A DNA stretch of 64,000 bases from Strongylocentrotus droebachiensis (GCA_035222895.1 JAVYIG010000171.1:419501-483500), one strand, 5' to 3'. Shown: positions 32,511 through 45,229, counted from the stretch's first letter. Translations and numbers: made by a program. Notes: generated by a model from the sequence alone, not told the origin.

Positions 32511-33930
32511 GAACTTTGCCCCCTACCCCTGCCACCCGCCCCATCATCTGAAAATCCAAAATGATGTTGTAGGGGCCGGGCGCGGCTTTATCATGAGTGC
32601 TTTTATGTGAACCTCTTTTTTTATAAATATATTATGCTGAATTCCGACCCAGATTGCACACTCTAAAATGATAGTATGATCATCCTTGCAGTTCACGTAT
32701 GCACCCCTTCCTCCTAATCCATCGTTACCGTCACTGCCATTTACGTATGGCCGGCCGGCGTATTTTTCATTTACACGCTAGCGAGGTAAATTTCTCGATT
32801 AATTCCAATGAAACCGCTTAAAATTCTAATGAAACCGCTCGCGAAGAGTCTAGCCTGGATCGGAGAGCTCGCTAGTGCTATACGCTAGTGTGAATTTACA
32901 TCCAGGAGAAAGTTTGCTTAACTTTTTCTTGAAACACTTGAACGGTTATGGAAACTGTTTGTGTTTCTAATCTCCAAATATTAATATTATTATGCATCAA
33001 ATATAAAACATTGATTTCTACTGTGATATGTAAAGGCACGAACTTACGTTAATACATACACATTTTTTTTGTTTTTTGTAACCAAGAAGGTGCACCATGG
33101 TAATACATTTTAACAAACACATCAACATGTTACCTAGACAACTCATCACCATAGCCATTGTAAAACCATATATAAATGATACATGTAAAATATAGATTGA
33201 AGCAATTCTCGTCAATTGGCTGTATCCTGAGTGTGATTTATATAATGGATTTTGAGTAACATTTGCATCTACCTGTAGTTGAAGAATAGATACAGTGTAT
33301 AACATCAATTAAATTGGAGTTCAATTGGAAGGAATTGGAAGGAAGTAACGAGGAATATTAAAGCAAGGGAGACTGGGAGATGAGGAAAGCAGGCAGTTAG
33401 AAATTGAGAGATTACTCGCGAGATAGCCTTGCATTAATGAATCCTTTATATAATGTTGTCTTGAGAGAAAGTAGACGATTTTTTTTTTAATTGGAGACTA
33501 GTGCAAGTATTAGTTATATTGGAAATAGAATTAATGAGAAAGTTATTTTTTATCGAGATCAATACATGGGGGGGGGGGGGCACCATCAAAATAGGGCACT
33601 TTCTGGAATATAAGGTGCACCTACAAAGGGAAACATCAAAATGTAAATCTACCATATTAAGACATTGATAGACGTACGCGTGACGCATGTCACACACAGA
33701 AAAATGAGAAGAAAAGAAAGAATAATGTTTTTTAAAAAGAAGACAGAGGAAAAGGAGAGAGACAGAGAGAGGGAGAGAGAGAAAGAAAGAAAAAAAAATG
33801 AAGAAAATGAAACTTAACTTTACACTTAGGCCTACATATTACATTTCCGACTGAGTTGGCTCGACATGTGCTTAAGTAGTCTGCGGACGAAAGTACAACA
33901 ATACGAAAACAGAAGTTATATGAAATTGTC
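32511..33930. other. Intergenic stretch, no gene seen
   Basis: Holds a block at about 32580-32700 (GCGCGGCTTTATCATGAGTG) that recurs at 36375-36485, a G run at 33567, and a short GA tract (33740-33800). The rest is AT-rich. Confidence 0.55.
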
Positions 33931-35160
33931 TTTAAGAGAGAAAGAGAGATTATTTCTAAAATGAAATGAAAGCGGCTATGTGACTCTCAAGGAGGAAATT
34001 ACAATTTCTATCGCTCATGACGACTATTTTGAATTTCCTAATTTTTTTAAAAGTTCAAGAACTTCCCGGCAACAGCAAATTATTTACACAATTTCTTGCT
34101 GTCTGCTGCCTCGAGATCACTGGAGCGAAGAAAGGTAATCCCTATTCAGTGAAGGATTTATCCCTTTTATTATTAATAATCCCGGCAAATGCTCTTCCCC
34201 TGCGAAATTGGAGAGAGTTTTTATGTAGTTTAAGCTTCTAACAACCACTCCCGTGGACCTCTTATTATTTACACAAAGGTAAAAGTGTATAGCAAGAATC
34301 CCTATTCAGTGAAGGATTGATCCTTTTAATGCAGATGCCTCTTCTACCATTCTTGACCAGAAGTGCGTTTTAAACACAAATTGTGCTTAAAACCCATCAG
34401 GATTTGTTGTTGTTTTTTCTCATCATAAAACCTTTCGCCCTGCAACGTCACAAATCTTAAAATTGTCTTAATATTATTTCATCTGAAACAATATTTTTTC
34501 TTCTAGGGGGATCCACAAACTACAAGCACTGCTTTTGAGTTGACCCCCCCCCCCCCATTTCCCCAGAAATTAAGAATTTCTTGTAATCATGTTATTATGT
34601 GTAAAGAGTATTTGTATAGTTACTAACAAAAAATGAATTATGTACATACATTTTTTCATACTTTCTGTAATAATAATACCTTTGTTTATCTTTCTGCTGG
34701 AAATGAAATAAATATGAATTGAATTGAATCTGAACATACAAATACTGACAAGGTCATATTAGAAGCACCGTAACACTACCCACAAGCGGGCACAATTTTG
34801 AAAGAGGGAGGCTCACGTCACGTCTCTTGTCTGATATCAACATTATATCCCGTTTTAAGTTATGCTCACGCTTGAGCAAAATTTTCGACATTATCATTAG
34901 GGGGGCTGAAGCCTCTTGCCCGAATATCAATTTTCTGGTTTCACAATTTGGTGAGGGAGCGAAGCGAGCGAGCGAGCAAAAATTTGAGCATTAGTATGTT
35001 GTGAAAGTGTTATTAATCACCAAAATATACGAGATAAGATATATATATATATAAAATGCATATTCGGGCATCTCGCTGCCCGAATATTGGTCATTTTTAA
35101 ATTTTCAAGGAAAGAAAGGCTCCAACCCCATCCTGCATTAATTGCAGGTGTTATGAAATG
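33930..35160 (+). repeat. Dispersed repeat blocks (copies of 28.8-29.2 kb and 28.1-28.7 kb)
   Basis: 33930-34380 matches 28780-29240 piecewise. 34560-34730 looks like a LINE 3' end with a (GAATT)n-like tail. 34735-35160 is a diverged third copy of the 565-bp block, again with GAGCGAAGCGAGCGAGC. Confidence 0.65.
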
Positions 35161-35204
35161 AAATTTGAATTCTTGTGGTATAAATATAAGAAACAGCTTG
35201 TGAT

Positions 35205-36140
35205 ACAACCATGATTGCAATGAAAACTATTTGGAATTCCAGAACAATTAGACCCCTGTGGTACTGTTATGTGTTGCATGACTGTCAAAATATATTGAAC
35301 ACTTTCTTTATAATTATCTTCACACATCTATATATTATGGTGGCTCCTAAGGGACACGCAAAGGCAAAATTTGACGTATACCTATGCAACAAAGTTGTGG
35401 ATTTTTACGTCAAAGACGTGAATACCTATGCAACTATTTTTTAGTTTTGTACGTCCAAGACGTGAAAATCCACAAAATTGACGTATACATTTGCTTGGTA
35501 ATTTTTTCGTTTTTCTGTACTCAATGGCTCTGAAGGGACACGCAGACATGAAAATATGTGTCCGATATTCACGTCAGCGTCTCCCAAAAGGGACACGCAG
35601 ACATGAATATTGGACGCAGATTTTTTTTTCTTCACGTCATGGACGTATAAAAAGACAATAAAACCCTTGCATAGGTATACGTCAATTTTGTGGATTTTCA
35701 CGTCTTTGACGTGAAAATCCACAAATTTGTTGCATAGGTATACGTCAAATATATACGTCTGCGTCGGCCCACAAGGGACACAGACGTGAATATCGGACGC
35801 AGATTTTCATGTCTGCGTGTCCCTTCATAGAAAAACGAAAAAATTACCAAGCAAAGGTATACGTCAATTTTGTGGATTTTCACGTCTTGGATACAAAACT
35901 AAAAATTTGTTGCATAGGTATACGTCAAATTTTGCCTTTGTGTGTCCCTTAGGAGCCACCATAATATATTCATGAATTTATCACTCTCGTTTGCTTAAAA
36001 AGTACCAACGTGCTGAGGTATTTGCTACAACCATAATTGCAATGAAAAATTTCATTTATTTGGAATTCCAGAACATTAATTTCCTGTGGTACTATGTATG
36101 TTTTTCATGACTGTCAAAATTTATCAAACACTTTCCTTAG
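35205..36140 (+). repeat. Direct repeat of about 110 bp flanking a TIR element
   Basis: 35205-35312 and 36027-36140 share ACAACCATRATTGCAATGAA, TTTGGAATTCCAGAACA and CATGACTGTCAAAAT in the same order. The TIR element lies between them. Confidence 0.75.
35336..35963. mobile_element. TIR element, TATGGTGGCTCC family, short copy, 6-bp target duplication
   Basis: Same ends as 19620-21366. ATATAT flanks both sides (35330-35335 and 35964-35969). The interior consists of the GACGTATACC and ACACGCAGACRTGAATAT palindromes without the GA-rich middle. 628 bp, no coding capacity. Confidence 0.87.
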
Positions 36141-36525
36141 ATCTTTTCATGTTTATGTTAATGAATGACTTTATCCCTCTCGTTCGATCTCAAAATATTT
36201 AATAATTACTCCTTATTCCATAATTTATTAATACAATATAAATATAAGTGTTTTTTTTTAAGAAACCACTCTAAGAATCAAAGCCGAGGATTCTTTTTCA
36301 ATTGTTGGGGATGAATTATCTTGGTTAAATACGATTCATACTCAAGATGCTATTACAGTTCCTCTTTGTAGGGATGGGCGCTGCTATATCTTGAATGCTT
36401 TTACATGAACATTTTTAAAATAAATATATTATGCTGGATTCCGATCCAGATGGCACAACCTAAAACGAAAGGATGACCATCCCCATATAGGAGCCGAGGG
36501 TTGTGGAACAGCATGATCGCCAAAG

Positions 36526-36815
36526 TCAAACGATATGGCACGAGAGAGAGAGGTTATCATAAACACACGACCAGTTAGCAGAGTCTAAAGATGCGCCAAG
36601 ACTGGCAATGTTTTCATGGTTAGGTCTGCGTCTTGATGGTCTGTGCAGATTATTTAATGAGTGCTTAAGCGTAAAATGTGACATAATAGGAAAATGATCC
36701 GTTATATCGAATAGAATTACAGAAGAGTCTGGGGTAGGAAAAGTATTGCAAAAAAACATTATCAATAAGGGTGGCGAAATGATTTGCCATACGAGTGGGT
36801 GTCGATATCAAAGGT
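36526..36815 (-). pseudogene. Endonuclease-domain fragment of a non-LTR retrotransposon
   Basis: Minus-strand reading gives LPLISTPTRMANHFATLIDN, then after a one-base shift in a T run FCNTFPTPDSSVILFDITDH and FPIMSHFTL. This is the C-terminal part of an APE-type endonuclease (NNN-IDN, SDH-like DH motif). It directly abuts the broken ORF2 C-terminus of the larger element in the same orientation, so it is either a rearranged piece of the same family or another truncated copy. Confidence 0.75.
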
Positions 36816-39523
36816 AAGAAGCATTACCATGTATACATCGGAACATAAGCATATTAATAAAATAATCTCTCCTAGTTTCAAAAGTTTGCCATTTCAAATC
36901 TTTAAATAGTTTAGAGACGCTGATATCACGTGAACCATAATGTTTCGACACTATACGGGAAGCTCTTTTCTGTATGCGACGTATATAATCACGGTATTTA
37001 AGTGAACAGTTTCCCCACACTGAGCATGCATAATCAATACATGGTTGAATGGTTGCTTTATATAAAGTATTTAGCAGGGACGTGCTTAGCGTGTTACTTA
37101 ATCTTCGTAATAAGAAAAGTTTATAAGCAAGGCTTTTACACATAGTCTTGTTTGACATGTTCATGCCAGGTCAAATGACAATCAATATTAACACCTAGAT
37201 ATCTCGCCGAATTAACCTGTTTTAGTTTGGTGCCATTTAAATATACGTTTAGTTCATTTTGGTTGCAATTAGCTCTCGAGGATACAACCATAACATGAGT
37301 TTTATCAATATTAATCTTTAATCTATTATTATTATACCATTTCTCTAATTCGTTGATGCAAATCTGTAATTTAGACTCAGCTTCATTCACAGTTTTACCA
37401 GTAGTATAAATTGCTACATCATCTGCAAAAATACTACATGAGCCAGCATTTACACTTTGAATAATGTCATTAATATAAAGAAGGAAAAAGGTGGGGCCAA
37501 GTACCCCACCCTGAGGAATTCCGATCGTTACTTCACCTGGTTTAGACAGTTTACCATTTAGGCTTACAGCTTGTTTTCTTCCACTTAAATAGCTTTTAAA
37601 CCAGCGCAATTCTGTACCTTGTACACCATGGTATTGTAGTTTTAAAAGTAACAATTCGTGAGATATAGCATCAAAGCATTTAGATATATCAAAGAAACAG
37701 ACAGCAACAACTTCACGAGCATTTAATGCTTCAAACCAATCATCTATTACTCTGTGTAGGCACGTAACAGTGGAGTGATCTTTCAAGAATGCTGATTGTT
37801 CAAGTGTTATAAGGTCACGCTGGAGTAAATACGAACTAAATTGCTTTAGAACCAGCTTCTCCTGAATTTTAGCTAAATGGGATACAACAGAAATTGGTCT
37901 ATAGTTTGAAAAGACACTCTTATCTCCTTTTCCCTTATAGATAGGGGTGACACGCGCATATTTCCAGTCGGTAAACACAAATCCATTCTTTAATAAGTAG
38001 TTGAAAATAGCAGTTAGTTTTTTTGATAAAAATGGCGCAGCAATATTTAGTAACTTGCTGTCAATATCTAATACATCTAAATTGCTTTTTGTTGGTAGTT
38101 TTCTTAACAATTTCAAAACATCATCTTCCGAAATGTCAATAAATTTAAATTCATAAAGACACTTTGGATTTCTCCAGCATAATGATTCTTGAAGAAAGGA
38201 GTTCGTGATCTCCTGGCCTATATTAATGAAAAAATCATTCAGTTCATCAGAACTTAAGTCATTATGAGCATTATCTTCATATTTTGAATTACCAGTGGCT
38301 CGATGGAGTTCACTCCAAAGTTTCTTGGGGTCATTTTGAAATTTGATAGAAACCGTTTTATAATAATCAGTCTTTGCCTTCCGAACATCACTCAGTACAG
38401 TATTCCTTTGTTTACGGAATTCATTGAAGGAAACGTCACATTTAGCTTTACGTTTAAGATAATCTCTTTTGTTCATAGAGGCTACAATGTCTGGTGTTAT
38501 CCATGGGTTATATTTATTCTTAACACGAGTACATTTAATGGGTGCATGTTTGTTATAAATTTTTAAAAATGCATTCATCCAGGAAAGCCAAATGTCATTA
38601 GATGGACATTCCGTTTGTAGGTTATCCTTCACAAGACTATCACAACAGCTTACATCGTATAGAAAATCCTCAGACTCAAATTTTTTATATGCTCTGAAAC
38701 GGGCCATTTTGTGACCAGAATTATTTACTTTACAATTTACACACGTATATATCATGTAATGATCACTTAAAGAAATCTGACCAACGCCACTAATAATATG
38801 CGAATCTGGCATTGTAGTGAGAATCAGGTCAATACAAGTTGAAGAAGATGCAGTTACACGTGTTGGTTTGTGGATAAGCTGATGCAAAGCAAAAAGATAT
38901 TCTAAGGAGTGGATTGCTGTATCATTTCCACTGCTATAATCAACATTAAAATCACCAAGAATAATCAAATCCTTATTTTCCATTATGATACTCTCTAACA
39001 TATTCGAGAAGGTGTCCAAGTATTCAGGGTCCGAGTTAGGCGGGCGGTACAAGCAACAAACGAGAATATTTATAATCTCGCATTTCAATTCTATAAGAAC
39101 CATTTCAATATCATATTCAGTAATGGAAACTTCCCGATCAATCACATTTAATGATTTTTTAATATAAAGACAAACACCACCTCCTCTTTTGTTTATCCTA
39201 TCTTTTCTTATAATATCATAGCCTTCCACTGAAACCATTTGATCTTTGATTTGATCGTGGAGCCAAGTTTCAGATATACATAAGATATCCAGATCAAGTG
39301 TTATGAGAATAAATTGTATTTCATCTATTTTAGGATATAGACTACATGCATTAATATGAGCTAATTTCAGTCCAGTACAGCATTCAATTTGGGTTTTAAT
39401 ATCATGCAAAGATGATTGTAACTGTTCAAATCCTGAGAATATATAAGGTTGAGGAGTGTCACCGGATGAGTGTACTGGGGAGGCAGGACGCTCTACGACG
39501 GCAAAGTCTTCTTTGCCGTTTTC
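36816..39523 (-). pseudogene. CR1-like ORF2: endonuclease and reverse transcriptase
   Basis: Open from the codon after the ORF1 TGA down to 37136, then shifted by one base into 37164-36808. Endonuclease motifs: HINACSLYPK, CISETWLH, GGGVCLYIKK, GDFNVDY (about 38940), SDHYMIY. RT motifs: NYRPISVVSHLAKI, FFDISKCFDAISHELL, GIPQGGVLGPTFFLLYINDI and the catalytic FADD (about 37415-37430), then ARYLGVNIDCHLTW. The post-RT part ends at FRCIHGNASYL, short of the usual C-terminus. The first in-frame ATG is inside the endonuclease domain, after SETW. Confidence 0.93.
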
Positions 39524-41238
39524 TCAAAATTGTTGACGGTTACTGCAAAATTTAGCTTTATGTCCATATTGAAAACAGGAATTGCACTTTAATTTAGTTT
39601 CATATCTACAACTTTTCTGTTTGTGATTCAGTTCACCGCAGTTGGAGCATCCAGTATAACTGTTCATGGTCATTGTTGGTCTATTATTCATAGTTATTGA
39701 TGGAATTAGTACAGTTCCATGTCCACCATCATGTTTAGATGTAGCTGTTACATCTGCATACAGATCATGCGCCGGGGATGATGTGCCGTGACTTGCTTTA
39801 AGAGGCGGGAAGCCGGGTCTCATGATCGAAGACTGAGAAACTCCATGTACGTGATCGGAGATCGCACACCCAATTATTCTTACACCTTCAGCATTAAGGT
39901 GGATGCCGTCACTTGCGAGATGCTTTTCAGGATCTATGGCGTCATGTTCAATGAATTTCCATCCGCGTCTAGCAGCTAGCTGGTCAAGTAACCAGTTTGC
40001 CTCATACGTTTTCCATACGAGCTCTTTTTGGAAAGTTTTTCGGGGGATTATTGAACTCAGAGCGATCGTTAAGACAGTAGAGCATTTCACTAAGATCTGA
40101 TCGGCAAGAGATTCAATCTGTGTCACTAACATGCTTGGGTCAGTGTTTACCAGGTTGTTTGTTCCGACGTGTAGAATAACTTCACTTGCAAGATTTTGTT
40201 TGTAAGAAAATGAGCATTTTCAAAAATATTTTCCACTCTAGCACCGGGTAAGGTCTTGCAGAAAACTCGTACATTCTCAGTTGAAAGTGACATGGGTTTA
40301 AGATGCCTCACTATTGAATCCCCAATCACAAGGGTGGTTTTAGTCACATTAGTGTCACTTCCCGATTTAGCATTAGTAGTATCTTCATTTCTACTATTCA
40401 ATTTCTTGTAAGTCTGCTTTTGTCTGTTTCTGTACGCGTCGATCTACAAATCGACAACAGATTTGGCATGATTAATGTCACCTTGTGACGAAATGACAGG
40501 GGTCGGGGTAGGTGGGTCAGTTTGCAAGGGTTCCTCATCGGAGCAATTTGAATCTAATAGTTGTACAATAGCATCAGACTCTTCGACACAGTCGCTGTGT
40601 ATGTCAGTGGATTTTCCAGAGTGCAGCCCAACTAAAAGTTCATTGACCTTAAGTTGCATCATCTTAAAATCATTTGAGAGGTCATTCAACTTTTCATTCA
40701 AATCAGGATTTGTATACATATAAGAGGTTGCAGTTGGCTTTGTATGTGAGTCAGTAGAAGGGGGATCATTCACACTCGAGTAAACAACAGGGGGATCCTT
40801 TGGGCGTGATGAGTAATCAGACAGGGGATCCGTTTGGCAGCTATTGTCAGTTTGGGTAGGATTTGTATACGAATCAGCACATTGATTGCCAAGGGTAGTA
40901 GAGTAATCCGTTTGACAACCGTTGTCATGGAGAGTCGGCTCATGTAATTTAGCACTGTCAATGTCATGGCGGCAATCTTTTACTGCTAAAATACTATAAT
41001 GACGGGCAATATCCGAGTTTAACTGAAGATATATGGATCCCAATTCACATGTAAGATAATCCACCAGTTCATCATCAAGTACCGCAGTAGTGATATCAGT
41101 TTTGAGTAAATGAGATAATATAGTGTTTATACTAGAGATCGTTGCATGTTTTGGCATTTTACATCTGAAATGATCAGAGCCAGAGGATCCATAAAACGTA
41201 TTTGTTTTCAATTTGGAGATGGGCTTAGTTTTATCCAT
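39524..41238 (-). pseudogene. CR1-like ORF1: SGNH hydrolase with two CCHC knuckles (one stop, one frameshift)
   Basis: The ATG at 41238 opens a Ser/Thr/Asp-rich N-terminal region of 264 codons that ends at a TAG (40446-40444). The same frame continues into KKLNSRNEDTT and TLVIGDSIVRHLKP, which holds the block I Ser of SGNH hydrolases. A one-base shift near 40185-40200 leads to EVILHVGTNNL (block III Asn). DGIHLN (about 39895) is block V with the catalytic Asp/His. Two perfect CX2CX4HX4C knuckles close the protein (CSNCGELNHKQKSC and CNSCFQYGHKAKFC), stop at 39526-39524. In the family, ORF1 acts in ribonucleoprotein formation; the esterase role is not settled. Confidence 0.87.
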
Positions 41239-41884
41239 TTTCCAGGAGCACGTTTAATCTCACTTGCTAATGTTCAGTAAAGATTAAATAACTATGCTCA
41301 AATGAATTTCTAATTCAGGCAAGAATAGAAGGTAGAATAGGGTTACCAGTTCCGGCGATGATAAAAGTCAAAAACATCCATGCATATGGGACTATGATGA
41401 AAGTTGCTTGGCCCATACGCTCTCCAAATCGTCTAGAAGTAATACAGGCAAGAAGATCATATCTAGCACTAAAATCCAACTAAAATCACAGTGAAGATGT
41501 TTCCACGGCAATAATAATCACCAATGTTGATAATCGTTGATAAAATTAGTTGATAAAATTGATGAAATAGGTCGCAAACTGATAAAGGAAGTTCAAAAAG
41601 TCGCAGACGTGAGCAAGTATATATGTAACGTAGTATCGCACTCAAAGCCATCCAATATTATATATAAGTATTGGGAATTTAGAAAATGGGTTAGACAATG
41701 ATTCTATAGTTAGTTTTTTAATGTCCATGTGGATTAATTATAAACAGTAGATAACCGAAGATTTAGCCCCTAAAAATCTTGTTTTCTAGAAAATGATTAA
41801 AGAAATGTATCGGTGTCGCGGTATCAATAATTTTATCAATTGGCAAAATTTACTTTTTCAGAGGAAAATTGCCTTTTTCTATAT

Positions 41885-41937
<53 letters not shown>

Positions 41938-42975
41938 GAAACTCCCCTTTTTGTTTTATGAATTGCACAGTCGGGGGCAAAGTGCCATACTCAAGTTGGG
42001 CAAAGTGCCCTACCATAGAGGCAATTATTAAAATTCCTCTTTAGGGACGAAAAGTGCGCCGTTAGGAGCAAATTTTTTACTTTCATGGATGCAAAAGTGT
42101 CTTTTTATAGAGCCGGCATTGAATCAGCCAGTTGTAGCTATTGAAGATATAAAACAAAGCCCCGTCCCCCTGCCTGCCTGTCGACGCCCGTGTTCAAGCA
42201 AGGGATGTTTGGGAAGTGCGAGGAGTCCGGGTGTGTTTCGTCATGTTTGTTTTTTGCGAGACTTTGGTTGTGAGTGATGTGTTCAAGAGTAGATGTTTGT
42301 TATGGGCCGAACCGATAAGAACTTTATTTTCAATTTGGAAAGGGCGCCAAACACAACAAAGAGTTTATTAGTAACATGCCTACATGAATTTAACTTCGAT
42401 TTCAACGGAGATAAGTTAGTGTTGGATGGCAATCCTTAGTCTGTAGTGCATTAGCTGGTTGAACGCATCCCGTTGGATTTAAAAATCCCTCAACATCGCC
42501 AAAAGTAATATATTTCAAATCCATTCAAGAGTATAATGTCATCCATCTAACCTCTCTTTGATTCATGGGTTCATCGAACTAAAAATAGAATTCGTTTTGC
42601 ATTCTAAAAAGCGAAATTATTTTGCAATTTCCAAAATAACAAAGGAATCATCGGTCCAAAAATACACATAATGTTATTATAATACTAAACATTGTGCCTG
42701 GCTGGATGGCGGTGGCGCTTGGTTTTAATGGTGTAGGTGACTGTATTAGTGTATTTGAGACTTGATTCTTGACAAACTTTTATTAATGGGATATTTCTTC
42801 AATATAATAAGACTGAGTGATGTTATCGAACAACTTAACAAATAATATTGCATTTTCCTAAACAAACCAAGGAAATCTCGGTCTAAAGATACAAAAAAGA
42901 ATATTGGATTGCGGTGGCAATCGGTTTAATGATGTAGGTTTGTTTGAGACTATAAGCCTTTACAATGTTTCATGA
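41239..42975. other. Intergenic stretch with AT/GA microsatellite and a diverged MITE
   Basis: 41680-41830 and about 42300-42430 share motifs with the TTAAAGGTAA family (TTTAGCCCCTAAAA, AAAGAGTTTATTA), so they are probably pieces of a decayed copy. A (TA)n(GA)n microsatellite is at 41883-41935. No gene is recognised. Confidence 0.5.
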
Positions 42976-42979
42976 TTGA

Positions 42980-43347
42980 ATGGGATATATGTGGAGGGCC
43001 CACAATTGCTCCGATCGATTGAAAAAGATATTGGAATCGCATATGCTAAAGCTCCATGAACGGTTTACAAGGCTAGACATTAATCTGGCTCAGCAGGTGG
43101 AGAACATTGAAAAGCGTTTTAAGGAGCTTTCAGAGGCGCTTAATTTCCAAACCGAGCATGAAAAAGGAGATACCTCGTATAGAAAGCGAAATCAAAGAAG
43201 GACGGCCGTTAGAGAGAGAAAGGGAAATTGATAGACTTTCTACCTTTATCTGCAGAGAGAAAGAGAAAGATGAGAAAGATGATATTGAAGAGGTGGTGAG
43301 AGAATTCGACAAATTCAGTTTAACCGATGAACAGATTCAAGGTATTG
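42980..43347 (+). pseudogene. Unrecognised coiled-coil-like coding fragment, broken by a transposon
   Basis: Frame 42980 reads RLKKILESHMLKLHERFTRL and LAQQVENIEKRFKELSEALN. After a frame change near 43170 it continues IPRIESEIKEGRPLERERE and EKDDIEEVVREFDKFSLTDE, stopping where element C begins. The heptad-like charged pattern looks like real protein, unlike the simple-sequence frames nearby. I do not recognise the family; a retroelement gag-like or host exon origin are both possible. Confidence 0.4.
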
Positions 43348-43820
43348 AACACAGCCAGGGGCGTCTCCAAAGGGGGGGGGTTGCGACACACCCCCCCCCC
43401 TCCTGTCGGGATATCGTCGGTAAAATTGCGCTGCCGTCGGGAAAAAGAGAAAAGGGGGAGGAAAAAAAGAGAAGGAAAGGGAAAGAAAATAAAAAAAAGA
43501 AAAGGAAAAGAAAAGAAAGAAAGGAAAAAAAAAAGAAAAGAAAGGACAAGAAAGGAAAGAAAAGAGAAGCAAGAAAGAGAAACAAGAAAAAGAGGGAAGA
43601 GAGGAAAGGAAGGAAAAGAAAGAAAAGAAAGGAAATGAAAAAAAGAATAGAAAAGGGAAACAAAAGAAACAGGGGATGAAAGAGAGGAGAGAGAGAGAGG
43701 AGGGAAGAGCCTAAGAGAGGAGGAGTGGGAGTAAAAGAGAGAAGGGGTTGTTGAGTGGAGTCGGCTGTGTCGGGTCAGCTGTGTCGGTATTCTTGCTCGA
43801 TCCTTTAGTACTATATCAAT

Positions 43821-45229
43821 CAGGGGCGGTGATTTCTTTTCATGACCGGGGGGGACGAAACGCGAGGAACGGGGGGGGGGGGGGGGGGGGAGTGACGTCA
43901 TGAGCAAAGCCTTTTTTTTTTTTGGGGGGGGGAGAAGAAAAAAAGTCCGAATCATCACCGCTCTTACATGTTATAGCAGGCCCCGCGGAACGTTTTTCGA
44001 AGTGGGAGGGGGGGGGGTGGGGGGCTAAAGTATTTACGATCAGATAGGGCAAAGCAAGTGGAGCGTAAATTGGCGTGGGGTCCTGGGGCAAAGCCAGGGC
44101 CCTGGGAACGATTTAAAAAAAAAAAAAAAAAAAGCGTCATTTGTGGCTGTCGGCTGTGTGACAATTTCGTACACGAAGCATAATGATATACATTAAATAT
44201 ATCAGACAATTTTTTTTTTGCAGGGGGTGTGCTGCAGCACCCCCATCACCCCCGCTTCCCAGGGCCATGGGCAAAGCCCCGGCGGGGGTCAGGTCTTTAG
44301 GCATTTAATAAGGGTCAGATGAGCATATTTTTATACCTTATTTGTGACACTTGTATGCAGGTCACAAATCGGAGTGGGGACCAGGGGGGCGAAGCCCCCC
44401 AGAAGCTCAGCGCTTTCAGGCATTAAATTACGATCAGATGATCATCCAGGGGCCGCCTTAGGGCCCGTGGTGGGGTGTAGGGGGCGGAGTCCCCGGAAGC
44501 TCAAGGTTTTAGGCCTTTGAACATGGTTAGATGAGCTTCCAGTGGCCCGCTTAGGGCCCTGGTGGGGTCCAGGGGGCGGAGCCCACGGAAGCTCAGGTGT
44601 TTTAGGCATTTAATTATGGTCCGCCGAGCAACAAGGGGGCCTTAGGGCCCTTGGTGGGGCTAAGAGGGCAAAGCCCCCGGAAGCTCAGAGAAAATCATGC
44701 CATTTCAGCAACATTTGTAAATTAGTCACTGGTATCGAATTAGAAATAAACCACGTTTGAATTTTATCGGGGGGGGGGGGGGTACTGCCCCAAGCCCGAG
44801 TGAGTGAGCATAGTGAACGAGAGGGGTGAAGGTGACGAAATTGACTACTCCCTCACAGGTTTTGTTGTATTACAAAATTATATTCCTTAGAAAAACTTTA
44901 GTATGAAAAGAAAGAATATACTTTTTTCACACTTTACTTTCTACAATATTTACTTGAACATTTTAAAGGATATTATGCGAGGGAGCATAGCTCCCGAGCC
45001 AGAAGATTTTTACATTTTTATGTCTAAACGCTTAATTTTTAAGTCTAAACACTGCACTCTTAGACCCTCCAAAGCCTAATAGTGTGTTGCAGTCTTTAGT
45101 CAGTATTTGCTGTACATTATTTGTTTGCACTTTTTCAAATTTTCCGGGGGGGGGGGGGGACGATCCCCTCCTACAAAAATCGAGGGGGGGACGTGTCCCC
45201 CCCCCGTCCCCCCGGGATCGCCGCCCCTG
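43821..45229. mobile_element. hAT-like element D nested in element C, 8-bp target duplication
   Basis: Starts CAGGGGCGGTGATTTC and ends GGGATCGCCGCCCCTG. ATATCAAT flanks both sides (43813-43820 and 45230-45237). Element A has one uninterrupted copy of this target (CTATATCAATGCAGAAG at about 7281), so the empty site is visible in the same window. It contains an array of GGGGGCGGAGCCCCC-type units (43985-44700). Confidence 0.9.
43985..44700 (+). repeat. Tandem array of G5C-NNN-GC5 hairpin units in element D
   Basis: About 6 units of roughly 90-100 bp: GGTGGGGTCCAGGGGGCGGA, GCCCCCGGAAGCTCAGG, TTTTAGGCATTTAAT, GGTCAGATGAGC. The triplet in the palindrome varies (GAA, GGA, AAA). Confidence 0.85.

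Larger units (their letters stand above)
36816..41238 (-). mobile_element. CR1-like non-LTR retrotransposon, nearly full coding length, damaged
   Basis: Carries, in order on the minus strand, ORF1 (N-terminal region, SGNH hydrolase, two zinc knuckles) and ORF2 (APE endonuclease, reverse transcriptase). An esterase/SGNH domain in ORF1 is a known trait of CR1-like elements. Damage is light: one in-frame TAG and one frameshift in ORF1, one frameshift near the end of ORF2, and a truncated C-terminus. The 5'UTR beyond 41238 has no clear border. Confidence 0.88.
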
